A stretch of 64,000 nt of DNA, taken from Candidatus Bipolaricaulota bacterium (lineage in GTDB: Bacteria > Bipolaricaulota > Bipolaricaulia > UBA7950 > UBA9294). Under the pieces are notes generated by a model. The model saw only the letters and a list, made by a program, of their open reading frames with translations, ran no database searches and was not told the origin of the DNA. Both the position numbers and the translations under genes were made by a program. Each line of letters starts with the position of its first letter. The stretch's first letter is position 1. This document shows, one piece after another, positions 7,896-15,454 of this stretch. Where the stretch lies: the NCBI GenBank assembly GCA_028277345.1, contig JANQGM010000006.1, forward strand, positions 46,535 through 110,534, in the 5' to 3' direction.

Positions 7896-8921
7896 ATGAC
7901 GACAGCATCGAGACAGCATCGGAAAAGTGAGGGATCGCGCGCGCTCAACGTCCACCTGCTCCATCCGCCGCCGGACCCCGCCCTATCGTGCTTAGCCGAA
8001 CAACTGGACCCTGGAGTCCAGCTTACAACAGGCGCCGATCGCATTCCCTCCGAGACGCACGTATTGGTTCATGGACGCCCGTCCGAGAACCTCTTGGAGG
8101 ACTGTCCCCAGCTTCGTGCCCTTATCATCCCCTATGCCGGCGTTCCAGCCGAAACACGCGAGCTCCTGCTACGCTGTTGTCCGATGCTCCCCGTCTACAA
8201 CCTTCATCACAACGCTATCGCCGCCTCCGAATTGGCGCTCGCGCTTCTGTTGGCCGCGGCGAAGACCCTTCTTCCTGTCGATCGCGCCTTCCGGCGTGGC
8301 GACTGGCGAAGCCGATACAACGGCGCGCCGACCCTTCTTCTTGAGGGGAAAACGGCTGTAATTCTCGGATACGGTGCGATCGGGAAACGGATCAGCGACG
8401 TTTGCTCGGCATTGGGATTGAACGTGCACGCCGTTCGCCGACATCCTGAAACGCCATCTCCGGATTCGATCACCATTCATGGACTCGATGCGCTTCATTC
8501 AATGCTTCCGTGCGCCGACATCCTGATCATCGCCCTGCCGCTCACCGACGAAACCACCGCGCTCCTCGGAGCAAGGGAACTCGCGCGGTTGCCCTCGTCG
8601 TGCGTTCTCGTCAACGTCGCACGAGGCGCTATCGTGGACGAGGAGGCTCTCTATCACGCCCTGTCGACGCGCTCAATTGCCGCGGCGGGCATCGATGTTT
8701 GGTACACCTATCCGAAGACAGCCGACGCGCAAGCGGAGACGCACCCCTCTCGATTTCCGTTTTACGAGCTCGACAACGTTGTGATGAGCCCGCACCGCGG
8801 CGGCGCCTTCCGCCTGGAGGAGTTGGAGCGACGACGGATGAACGATCTCGCGAAGTCGCTCAATGCCATGGCCCGCGATCAGGCCGTTCCCCACCGCGTC
8901 GATCTCCATGCCGGATACTAG
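7896..8921 (+). CDS. D-isomer specific 2-hydroxyacid dehydrogenase family protein
   Basis: A 341-residue NAD(P)-dependent oxidoreductase. The cofactor domain shows GYGAIGKRI (Rossmann GxGxxG) at about residues 158-166. The conserved arginine lies in VNVARGAIVDEEAL, and the catalytic histidine in VMSPHRGG; these define the family that interconverts 2-keto acids and D-2-hydroxyacids. The N-terminal catalytic half is short and divergent, and an ~15-residue insertion (TAKTADAQAETHPS region) precedes the conserved FPFYELDNVVMSPH block. The substrate cannot be told. It is a monocistronic gene, divergent from the secreted protein gene. Confidence 0.88.
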   Translation: MTTASRQHRKSEGSRALNVHLLHPPPDPALSCLAEQLDPGVQLTTGADRIPSETHVLVHGRPSENLLEDCPQLRALIIPYAGVPAETRELLLRCCPMLPVYNLHHNAIAASELALALLLAAAKTLLPVDRAFRRGDWRSRYNGAPTLLLEGKTAVILGYGAIGKRISDVCSALGLNVHAVRRHPETPSPDSITIHGLDALHSMLPCADILIIALPLTDETTALLGARELARLPSSCVLVNVARGAIVDEEALYHALSTRSIAAAGIDVWYTYPKTADAQAETHPSRFPFYELDNVVMSPHRGGAFRLEELERRRMNDLAKSLNAMARDQAVPHRVDLHAGY

Positions 8922-8998
8922 CCACCGCTCGATGAACCGTTTTGCCGCAGGTCGGCCACCTATCTTCGATAGGCCATCCTGAGATCAGGAGGATCGCG

Positions 8999-9514
8999 GT
9001 GACCGGAGAAGAGAAACTACTGTCAATGGTGGCGACGCAGGATCGTAGCGCCTTCCACGTGCTCTACGAGCGGTACGCGAACGCCGTTTACCGCTATGCG
9101 CTGTCGATTCTTCGGTCGCCTCATCTGGCGGAAGACGTGCTACAGGAGACGATGATGGCGGTATGGAAGGGCGCAGGCGGCTTCAAGGGACGTTCAAAGG
9201 TACAGACATGGATCTTGGGGATCGCTCGCAATCAAGCCCATGCGACGCTACGCCGTGAGGCCAAGGGCCAGCGGCTCCCAGCCTCCGATCCTGCCGCCGA
9301 AACCGTAGATCCAACGGCGTCGTTGCATACGGATCTTCGGGTCCAAGAGGCGCTGCATGCCCTTCCCTCACATCATCGCGAGGTCATGCACTTGGTCTTC
9401 TTCGAGCACCTGACGGTGAAGGAGGCCGCTTCTGTTCTTGAGATTCCCGAGGGAACCGTCAAATCGAGAATGCATCATGCCCGGCTCACGTTGGCAAAGG
9501 AGCTGACATCATGA
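8999..9514 (+). CDS. ECF-type RNA polymerase sigma factor
   Basis: The start is GTG 8999, decided by a perfect AGGAGG at 8987-8992 six nt upstream; the open frame extends further up but without an RBS. The 171-residue protein has sigma region 2 (FHVLYERYANAVYRYALSI ... AEDVLQETMMAVWKG ... VQTWILGIARNQ) and region 4 (ALHALPSHHREVMHLVF ... TVKEAASVLEIPEGTVKSRMHHAR), with no region 1.1 or 3. This is the layout of extracytoplasmic-function sigma factors. It overlaps the anti-sigma gene by 4 nt (ATGA), the classical translational coupling of a sigma/anti-sigma pair. Confidence 0.93.
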   Translation: MTGEEKLLSMVATQDRSAFHVLYERYANAVYRYALSILRSPHLAEDVLQETMMAVWKGAGGFKGRSKVQTWILGIARNQAHATLRREAKGQRLPASDPAAETVDPTASLHTDLRVQEALHALPSHHREVMHLVFFEHLTVKEAASVLEIPEGTVKSRMHHARLTLAKELTS

Positions 9515-9906
9515 ACTGTTGCCACATTCAGGAAGCATTGCCGTGGTATGTCTCCGGACAACTGCCAGCTGACGAGATTCGCGAGATGGCTGAGCACATC
9601 ACCGGCTGTAACGACTGCCAACGTGCCTTGTCACTGATGATTCGCCTTAGGAACGCTTACATGTCGCTGGCTCAAGCGGGCACAACGCCCTCAGATCGGG
9701 TATGGGCCGCCATCGATTCCAAACTGGGTCCCAGCCATAAACCCCATGTAGATGTGGGTTCCTTCTTGCTTGGGCTTCAGGTCGGCGTTTCGGCGAACGC
9801 TCGTCGCACGCAGGTTCGCGGAGATCTCAGGATTTTCGGTCATAAGGTACGCATCATCGGAAGAGAGCGAAAGGAGAATCATGTTCTCTCGAAACAAGAA
9901 CGATGA
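9511..9906 (+). CDS. Zinc-binding anti-sigma factor, apparently soluble
   Basis: The N-terminal ~75 residues form a zinc anti-sigma (ZAS-like) domain with the H-x3-C-x2-C signature (HITGCNDC) after an upstream CCHIQEALPWYVSGQL segment. The remaining ~55 residues (VGSFLLGLQVGVSANARRTQVRGDLRIFGHKVRIIG) look like a small basic beta domain. No transmembrane helix is present, unlike most ECF anti-sigma partners, so the signal is probably sensed in the cytoplasm or passed by the next gene product, whose start lies 26 nt inside this gene. Confidence 0.8.
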   Translation: MNCCHIQEALPWYVSGQLPADEIREMAEHITGCNDCQRALSLMIRLRNAYMSLAQAGTTPSDRVWAAIDSKLGPSHKPHVDVGSFLLGLQVGVSANARRTQVRGDLRIFGHKVRIIGRERKENHVLSKQER

Positions 9907-10486
9907 GTTGGAACAGGCAAAGGTAAAGGCCCAACAAGAGATCGAGCGTGATCGCTCTCGCCTTGAGCAAGAGCGAAAACAGCTCGAACAGGAACGCGAA
10001 GCGCTGGAAAAGGCACGCGCCGAGCTCGAAGCGCGGGAGGAGAAGTTGGAGGACCTGGAAGATGAACTCCAGGATCTTGAGGATGAGCTTGAGGATCAGG
10101 AGGACGAGCTCGAGGACGCTAAGTCCGTTCGCGAAATTCTCGATGTCGTCTCGGAGCGCATGCCCACATTGGTTAAGGGCATCAACGAGGCCATGTACAC
10201 GCCCGAAACGATGGAGAATATGGCGAAGTCACTGGCCACCTACTATCGGACACTCGTCGATGCGGGGATGGATCGTGAGATGGCGGACCGTCTCACCACG
10301 ATTCAGGCGTCCAGCATGAACCATCTCGTGACGCACAATGTCCGCCATTCGCGCCCCGTAATCGCGCCAAGACCGCCCACGCCACCTAGAGCTCCGACCC
10401 CACCGAGGCCATCAACGCCGCCACGTCCCCCAGCCCCGCCGCGACGACAAGACAATGGCGATCGACCCGCCCACACTGGCGAATAG
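9881..10486 (+). CDS. Coiled-coil protein with Pro-rich tail, third gene of the sigma operon
   Basis: Starts at ATG 9881 with AAAGGAG upstream. Residues ~7-85 form a highly charged continuous coiled coil, first rich in Glu/Gln/Arg, then an acidic run of LEDLEDEL-type heptads. A helical middle (about 85-150; RMPTLVKGINEAMYTPETMENMA) and a C-terminal tail of repeated PPRPPTPP-type motifs follow. No membrane segment or enzyme motif. It overlaps the anti-sigma gene by 26 nt. The coupling suggests a scaffold or sensor acting with the ECF pair; that role is inference. Confidence 0.75.
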   Translation: MFSRNKNDELEQAKVKAQQEIERDRSRLEQERKQLEQEREALEKARAELEAREEKLEDLEDELQDLEDELEDQEDELEDAKSVREILDVVSERMPTLVKGINEAMYTPETMENMAKSLATYYRTLVDAGMDREMADRLTTIQASSMNHLVTHNVRHSRPVIAPRPPTPPRAPTPPRPSTPPRPPAPPRRQDNGDRPAHTGE

Positions 10487-10495
10487 AACTCACGG

Positions 10496-10531
10496 CTCAT
10501 TCCCTCCGGTCGTCTAGCCGGGGGGAATGAG
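10496..10531. terminator. Hairpin between convergent genes
   Basis: CTCATTCCC (10496-10504) pairs with GGGAATGAG (10523-10531), extended by an inner CCGG pairing. It sits just after the coiled-coil gene and over the stop codon of the opposite gene, a likely bidirectional terminator, though no T-tract follows on either strand. Confidence 0.45.
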
Positions 10532-10939
10532 AACCTTCGGAAACACCGGGAATCCGCTGATTTGATTCACCGTCCGTTGCAACAACTCGACAAGCTCGAC
10601 GGAGAAGGCAAGGACATCCTCAGGCGCAATCACCGGAAGCACCATCACTGCCGCCAGCATCTGAGCATCGATCGCTTCGCGAGCGATCGATTGGACCTGG
10701 AACGAACCGAACTCCATCTCCAGCATGGGACGAAGCAGCACGACGCGATCCGTTTCAGGAAGCACCACCGCATAGATGCGGTCGACAGTCGGCACCTGCT
10801 CCACGGATTGAGCGGCCGGATACGCAGCCAAATCGCCCAACCCCGCCAACAGATAGGGAGTTCCTTCAAAGATCTCTGCGGAAACAACCCATCCAATGAG
10901 CATCACAAGAACAACTCCGATTCGGACACCACGCGACAT
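10514..10939 (-). CDS. Small secreted protein, unknown function
   Basis: ATG 10939 is chosen because AAGGGAG lies 6 nt upstream and the following residues (MSRGVRIGVVLVMLIGWVVSAE) form a signal peptide; an in-frame ATG 21 nt earlier lacks an RBS. The mature part (~120 residues) is mixed alpha/beta with no Cys. It contains IYAVVLPETDRVVLLRP and a C-terminal amphipathic helix. No family recognised. It is convergent with the sigma operon. Confidence 0.55.
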   Translation of the reverse strand: MSRGVRIGVVLVMLIGWVVSAEIFEGTPYLLAGLGDLAAYPAAQSVEQVPTVDRIYAVVLPETDRVVLLRPMLEMEFGSFQVQSIAREAIDAQMLAAVMVLPVIAPEDVLAFSVELVELLQRTVNQISGFPVFPKVLIPPG

Positions 10940-11021
10940 GTTCACTCCCTTCGATGCCATCGCTTTGTTCGATGTGCTACCATCCTACACCGAGTGACGA
11001 CGTGAGGCGGAACGGTACACG

Positions 11022-11993
11022 ATGACAACACAATCATGGCTCGATCGCATACGCACCCAATGCCGGTACGTCGCTGAGCAGGCAACGTACGTCACCATCG
11101 TGCGTGAAAACATGCCCGCGGTTCTCGACACCATGCTCGCCAAGCCCATGCAGATTCCGAACATCGATCCTAAATCCCACTACATGGGTGATGAGGCATC
11201 GACCCTGGCCTTCTTCACCACGCTGGCCGCCATCAACTTTGGATCAGGCTACTTCCCACAGTTGCGCAAACGCGAGGGCTGCTCGGGCTACACCACAATC
11301 GCGATAGCGCTGACCGAGCAGTTCCAGGCGCACGGCCCCTGGTCCGCTCAACAGCTCATCGCGCTAAAACGTGAGGATTGCGCACGCCTGTTCCATCAGG
11401 ACCTCTCCAACCCTGCCATCCATGAACTCATGGGGTTGTTCGCGCGAGCCCTCAATGACTTGGGCCATGATCTCATCGAGCGTTACGGTGGGGGGATCCG
11501 TGCCATGCTGGAGGCGGCAGACCGATCTTCAGCCAAGCTCGTCCAGGTGCTGTCCGTTCAGCCCTTTTTCCACGATGTCAGTCTGTACAATGGGACTGAC
11601 GTTCCCTTCTTCAAGCGAGCCCAGCTACTGGCTTCCGATCTTGCTCTTGCGCTGGAGGGGAAGGGAATCGGTGCATTCACCGACCTTCATCAGCTAACCA
11701 TCTTCGCCGATAATCTCGTGCCTCATGTCCTGAGGCAGCTCGGCCTTCTTGACTATGCGCCTCAGCTTCGAGAAGCCATCGATTCGGAGGAACTCATCCC
11801 GGCGGGATCTCCTGAGGAAATCGAGATTCGCGCCTGTACGATCCATGTCGTGGAACTCCTGATCGAGATGGCGGCCTCCCGCGGCGTAAAATGGACGGCC
11901 CGGGATATCGATCAGGTCCTGTGGCATCGCGGGCAAGATCCCGCCATCAAGCGCGCGGGGAAGCGCCATCGAACGCGAACCGTCTTCTATTGA
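11022..11993 (+). CDS. Queuosine salvage protein (DUF2419/Qng1 family nucleosidase)
   Basis: This family hydrolyses queuosine 5'-monophosphate (or the nucleoside) to release the queuine base for tRNA modification. Recognisable blocks in order: NIDPKSHYMG, the INFGSGYFP segment, FFHDVSLYNGTDVPFFKRAQ, LTIFADNLVPHVLRQLG (with the conserved Asp of the active-site region), PEEIEIRACTIHVVELL, and the C-terminal LWHRGQ and KRHRTRTVFY. The length of 323 is typical. It is monocistronic, and it overlaps the convergent comEA-like gene end by 7 nt. No tgt, queA or queuine transporter gene is nearby. Confidence 0.88.
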   Translation: MTTQSWLDRIRTQCRYVAEQATYVTIVRENMPAVLDTMLAKPMQIPNIDPKSHYMGDEASTLAFFTTLAAINFGSGYFPQLRKREGCSGYTTIAIALTEQFQAHGPWSAQQLIALKREDCARLFHQDLSNPAIHELMGLFARALNDLGHDLIERYGGGIRAMLEAADRSSAKLVQVLSVQPFFHDVSLYNGTDVPFFKRAQLLASDLALALEGKGIGAFTDLHQLTIFADNLVPHVLRQLGLLDYAPQLREAIDSEELIPAGSPEEIEIRACTIHVVELLIEMAASRGVKWTARDIDQVLWHRGQDPAIKRAGKRHRTRTVFY

Positions 11994-12367
11994 GGCGGGT
12001 GAGCGACCGCACGATCTCTAAAGCCTTCGATGGTTTTTGGACCGATCCCACGGATGTCTTGGAGGTCATCGAGCGTTTCAAACGGGCCGTGCAGCGTGCG
12101 GAACTCGACGATCTTCTGAGCCATGGCCGGCCCAATTCCCGCGAGTGCCTGCAACTCCTCATGCGACGCCGTATTCACGTCGATCGGTCCGACACGGACG
12201 AAACGAGGCAAGAGGATACGCACCTCGCTCAGATGTATGGCCTGTGCGCGAAGCGAACGTTCGGATGGAGAATGGTCCACGATCAGTACGAGGCCCGCCG
12301 CCACAACCGCAAGTCCGAGGAGGATCAGCAGCCCTCGCTCCTGCGCGCGGTCAAGTGTCGCCTTCAT
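11987..12367 (-). CDS. ComEA-like helix-hairpin-helix protein
   Basis: The start at ATG 12367 overlaps the stop of the upstream gene (ATGA). The 125-residue protein has one N-terminal transmembrane helix (about 11-33, GLLILLGLAVVAAGLVLIV) and a C-terminal double helix-hairpin-helix: VNTASHEELQALAGIGPAMAQKIVEFR followed by LDDLQDIRGIGPKTIE. ComEA proteins bind DNA at the outer face of the membrane during transformation; many bacteria carry such proteins outside a competence system. No comEC or pilus gene is in the window. Confidence 0.85.
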   Translation of the reverse strand: MKATLDRAQERGLLILLGLAVVAAGLVLIVDHSPSERSLRAQAIHLSEVRILLPRFVRVGPIDVNTASHEELQALAGIGPAMAQKIVEFRTLHGPFETLDDLQDIRGIGPKTIEGFRDRAVAHPPQ

Positions 12368-12879
12368 CCGAGCAGCTCGTTGATTCGATCGATGCCTGCG
12401 CGCTCTCGCTGAAGCCGCATGATTTCCGGCAAGCGTTCGTACCGCCGCCATCCGAATTTGTCAGAGTACGCCTTGACGAACAGCACGCGCAGCCGATCTC
12501 GAAGCTCGGGATTCGCGCGAAGGATCTGTTGGCGTTGCGCCACCAGGCTTTCGATCTCAGGCACGTAAAGATCGAGTGTCGCAGAACGTGAAAACAGTTC
12601 CAGAGCATCGTCGGGAAACTCCGCGAGTCGATCGCTCGCCTTGCGAAACAGGGCGCGCCGCGCAAGTTCCTGTCGCGCGCGCGCCTGCATTCTCTTTCCC
12701 TGTTCCCGGTAGTGCTTCAGCCGCTTGCCGGGAATGGACAAGATTGAGGATTCGCACCCATCGACAGACTCAGGAAACGACTCCTTCCGTTTCCGGATTT
12801 GACCGTGCCAAGACAGACACGTTTCGCACGTCAGGTAATTCACATTGGTGTAGTACTGGTATCGCGTTCGTCGGATCAT
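12364..12879 (-). CDS. Conserved hypothetical protein with N-terminal CxxC, coupled to the comEA-like gene
   Basis: A 171-residue soluble protein. The N-terminus reads YYTNVNYLTCETCLSWHGQI, with a CxxC and nearby His that may hold a metal, resembling short zinc-binding turns in phage head morphogenesis proteins. A basic, mostly helical remainder contains RARQELARRALFRKASDRL and a C-terminal Arg-rich helix. Only 4 nt of overlap link it to the ComEA-like gene. Function not recognised. It is divergent from the GDT1-type transporter gene. Confidence 0.6.
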   Translation of the reverse strand: MIRRTRYQYYTNVNYLTCETCLSWHGQIRKRKESFPESVDGCESSILSIPGKRLKHYREQGKRMQARARQELARRALFRKASDRLAEFPDDALELFSRSATLDLYVPEIESLVAQRQQILRANPELRDRLRVLFVKAYSDKFGWRRYERLPEIMRLQRERAGIDRINELLG

Positions 12880-12986
12880 GACACCTCGCTCATCCCACTC
12901 AGTGTAGTGAGGGATGGAACCAACAGCAAAGGAACGGTATCCTCGCGTCGAGCGGTGCTGATGTCGGTGGACCGCCGGGAGGAACC

Positions 12987-13259
12987 ATGATCCGAACGAT
13001 TCTCACGACCTTTGCCTTGGTGTTCTTGGCTGAACTGGGGGACAAGACGCAACTGGCTGTACTGGCCATGGCCACCAGAAACAATCCTTGGGCCGTTTTC
13101 ATCGGCGCAGGCGCCGCGCTTCTTGCCTCAACCACGCTGGCCGTCGTGGTCGGCTGCACGCTGCCCCGGTTTTTGCCTGCATCGTCAACACGGGTGCTCC
13201 ACTACATCGCGGGAGGCCTGTTCATCCTTGTCGGCGCATGGACGATCTGGAAAGCGTGA
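12987..13259 (+). CDS. GDT1/TMEM165 (UPF0016) family cation transporter, single-repeat form
   Basis: Ninety residues from ATG with GGGAGGAACC upstream. The family signature E-x-G-D-K-T appears as FLAELGDKTQLAVLA in the first helix region; three hydrophobic helices follow. Family members export Mn2+ or exchange Ca2+/H+ and usually contain two such repeats. A 90-residue single-repeat form would work as a dimer, as in some bacteria. It is flanked by divergent and convergent genes, so it is monocistronic. Confidence 0.85.
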   Translation: MIRTILTTFALVFLAELGDKTQLAVLAMATRNNPWAVFIGAGAALLASTTLAVVVGCTLPRFLPASSTRVLHYIAGGLFILVGAWTIWKA

Positions 13260-13262
13260 CGA

Positions 13263-14060
13263 TTAGGCGCCGTCGATTTGGGGAATCCACGCTTCGAGCG
13301 GCTGAAGCAGGCTGTGTTCTGTCATATCCAGGTGGATCGGCGTAATGGACACATACCCGGCGGCAATCGCGCCGATGTCCGTTGTTTCTGATTCCGTTGA
13401 TTCCTTGGTTAACGGATCGCCGCTGATCCAATAGTAGTTGCGTCCCTGAGGGTCCTTGCCTGTGACAAGGTAGTTGCTGTAGGCCTCTCCGCCGAGGCGC
13501 GTGACACGCGGTTCCAGCTTGCGCCCGACAGGGGCGTACGGCACGTTGACATTGAGGACGATCTTCTGCGGTAATTCCTGTTGATCCAACAAGAAACGCA
13601 CGAAACGCGCGGCGAAATCGGCGGACGGTTCATAGTCAGGCATTTCCGACCGATCGCTGACCGAATCGAAGGAGACCGCTACGGCAGGCACACCGACACG
13701 GACGCCCTCCATTGCCGCAGCAACGGTGCCTGAAAGGGAAACGTCCCGGCCGAGGTTCAAGCCGTCGTTGATCCCTGAAACAATGAGGTCGGGCAAGCGG
13801 TCCAGCAACCCGAGCAGGGCGAGCGACACGCAATCGGAGGGCGTTCCACTGGTCGCGTACCCTCGGCTTCCATCCAACAACCGAACCTCATCAACGCGAA
13901 GCGGCTTATGGAAGGTGCGCGTTCGACTGGCCGCTGACCAATTGCGGTCCGGGGCGAACACCTCAACTCGAGCCACATCCTCCAAGGCCTGCTTCAGCGC
14001 CAACAGCCCCGGGGCATTCACACCATCATCGTTGGTAATCAAAATCATTCGTTCCGCCAT
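13263..14060 (-). CDS. surE: 5'-nucleotidase SurE
   Basis: SurE dephosphorylates nucleoside 5'- and 3'-monophosphates using a divalent metal. The N-terminal ILITNDDGVNAPG holds the metal-binding Asp-Asp pair. GTPSDCVSLALLGLL and VSGINDGLNLGRDVSLSGTVAAAMEG are the diagnostic SurE motifs, the latter with the metal-binding Asn. The length of 265 residues is usual. The gene lies 32 nt downstream of rsmD on the same strand, and its end is 3 nt from the convergent transporter gene. Confidence 0.95.
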   Translation of the reverse strand: MAERMILITNDDGVNAPGLLALKQALEDVARVEVFAPDRNWSAASRTRTFHKPLRVDEVRLLDGSRGYATSGTPSDCVSLALLGLLDRLPDLIVSGINDGLNLGRDVSLSGTVAAAMEGVRVGVPAVAVSFDSVSDRSEMPDYEPSADFAARFVRFLLDQQELPQKIVLNVNVPYAPVGRKLEPRVTRLGGEAYSNYLVTGKDPQGRNYYWISGDPLTKESTESETTDIGAIAAGYVSITPIHLDMTEHSLLQPLEAWIPQIDGA

Positions 14061-14092
14061 GCATCACTCCCTTTGTTGGGGTTTCACGTCCA

Positions 14093-14647
14093 TCATTCCA
14101 ACCGGCGGTAAAACAGCAGGATGTTGTCTCCATACCGGCGGACGTCAACCTGATTCAAGACGCCGATCTGCGGATCGGCGATCTCAGTATGATGTATCTC
14201 TGCGACGACCACGAAATCCTCGGCCAGCAACCGTCCACCTTGCAGCGCTCGAAGGGCCTCGGGAACCAGGTTCTGATAGTAGGGAGGTCCGAGAAAAACG
14301 AGATCGAAGGTGCGCGCTCGCCTCCCCAGTTCGTCGACCATGGCAATCGCATCGCCTTCGAGGACCCGTGCCTGGCCCAGAAGACCCAAGGCTTCAAGGT
14401 TCCGCCGGACGATGCCGCAGGCGCCGCGCGATCGATCGACAAACGTGCACGATCGCGCGCCACGCGAGAGGGCTTCCAGTCCCACGCTCCCTGTTCCGCA
14501 AAACAGATCCAGAAAGTCGGCATCCGGAATGAAATCGTTCAAGATGCTGAAGAGGGCGCTTCGGACGAAATCCCGCATCGGACGGATGCCACTCTCGTCC
14601 CATTCGACGAGTTTCCGGCCTCGTCGACTGCCTCCGATGATGCGCAC
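14093..14647 (-). CDS. rsmD: 16S rRNA (guanine966-N2)-methyltransferase RsmD
   Basis: RsmD methylates G966 of 16S rRNA with S-adenosylmethionine. The start is GTG 14647 (VRIIGGSRRGRKL) because family proteins begin there; the frame is open upstream but without homology. AdoMet motif I is FLDLFCGTGSVGLEALSRGA, preceded by the IRPMRDFVRSALFSIL segment. The catalytic motif normally reads (D/N)PP(F/Y); here it is LGPPY (codon GGA), so the usual acidic residue is replaced by glycine. Otherwise all family blocks are intact over 184 residues. Upstream of surE in one operon and divergent from the HAD gene. Confidence 0.9.
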   Translation of the reverse strand: MRIIGGSRRGRKLVEWDESGIRPMRDFVRSALFSILNDFIPDADFLDLFCGTGSVGLEALSRGARSCTFVDRSRGACGIVRRNLEALGLLGQARVLEGDAIAMVDELGRRARTFDLVFLGPPYYQNLVPEALRALQGGRLLAEDFVVVAEIHHTEIADPQIGVLNQVDVRRYGDNILLFYRRLE

Positions 14648-14680
14648 GGCGCCCCCTTGCGGCTTCGAATTCACGTCGCT

Positions 14681-15454
14681 ATGATCGCTGATGAAACAGC
14701 AAACACTCAGCGAATTCGCATAAGCATAAGAGAGGGGGGCTCTGTCATTCAACCATTCGATCACCGCCTTGAGGTCATTGGCTTCGATTTGGACTGGACG
14801 TTGTGCCACTATCCGTTGTCCACACAGCAAGTTCTTGAGCAATCGCTGGACCGCGCCGGCTTGGATCCCCTGCTATTGGGGAACCCTTCCGACGCTGCGG
14901 AGCAGTACAACACCCTATGGCGGGACTGGGAATTCGGTAAGAAATCCTCCGTCGTGCTTCGCGACCTGATCCTGAAGCACATGCTCGCGGGTCGCGGCAT
15001 TGAGGATTCCGCCGTTCTCCATGCGCTCGCCGAAGCCTATACCGACGTGCGCCGCGAATCAGGCGTTCTCCTTTATCCCGGAGTCCTCGAACTGTTAGAC
15101 GCACTTTGCCTTCACTATCGATTGGGCATGATCACCAACGGCCCCCTCGATATGCAGACCGAAAAACTTGAAGTCCTCGGCATCGGCGATCGCTTCGACT
15201 TGATCCTGATCGCTGGGGAACTCGGCGTCTACAAACCGGACGCGCGCATCTTCGATCGTTTTGTGCAGGGATTGGACGTACGTGCCGAGCGCGTCTTGTT
15301 TGTGGGCGACTCATATGAGGCAGATGTCCTCGGAGCGCATGCGGCTGGCATGTACACTGCATGGATCAATCACCATGATGTACGTGCCCCGGGAGATGTG
15401 ATGCCGACCCTCGTCAAAACAGAAACCGCGTCTCTGGATGTGGATTTGCTATGA
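14681..15454 (+). CDS. HAD-superfamily hydrolase
   Basis: Motif I is DLDWTL (D-x-D-x-T, nucleophile Asp), motif II is the T in ITNG, motif III is the K in YKPDARIF, and motif IV is GDSYEADV. This is a complete phosphatase set with a helical C1 cap between motifs I and II. Family members dephosphorylate small molecules such as phosphoglycolate or nucleotides. The ATG at 14681 is the only ATG/GTG/TTG before motif I but has no RBS; a strong GAGGGGGG (14732-14739) instead precedes an in-frame ATT at 14747, so an ATT start is possible. The gene overlaps the protease gene by 4 nt (ATGA). Confidence 0.85.
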   Translation: MIADETANTQRIRISIREGGSVIQPFDHRLEVIGFDLDWTLCHYPLSTQQVLEQSLDRAGLDPLLLGNPSDAAEQYNTLWRDWEFGKKSSVVLRDLILKHMLAGRGIEDSAVLHALAEAYTDVRRESGVLLYPGVLELLDALCLHYRLGMITNGPLDMQTEKLEVLGIGDRFDLILIAGELGVYKPDARIFDRFVQGLDVRAERVLFVGDSYEADVLGAHAAGMYTAWINHHDVRAPGDVMPTLVKTETASLDVDLL

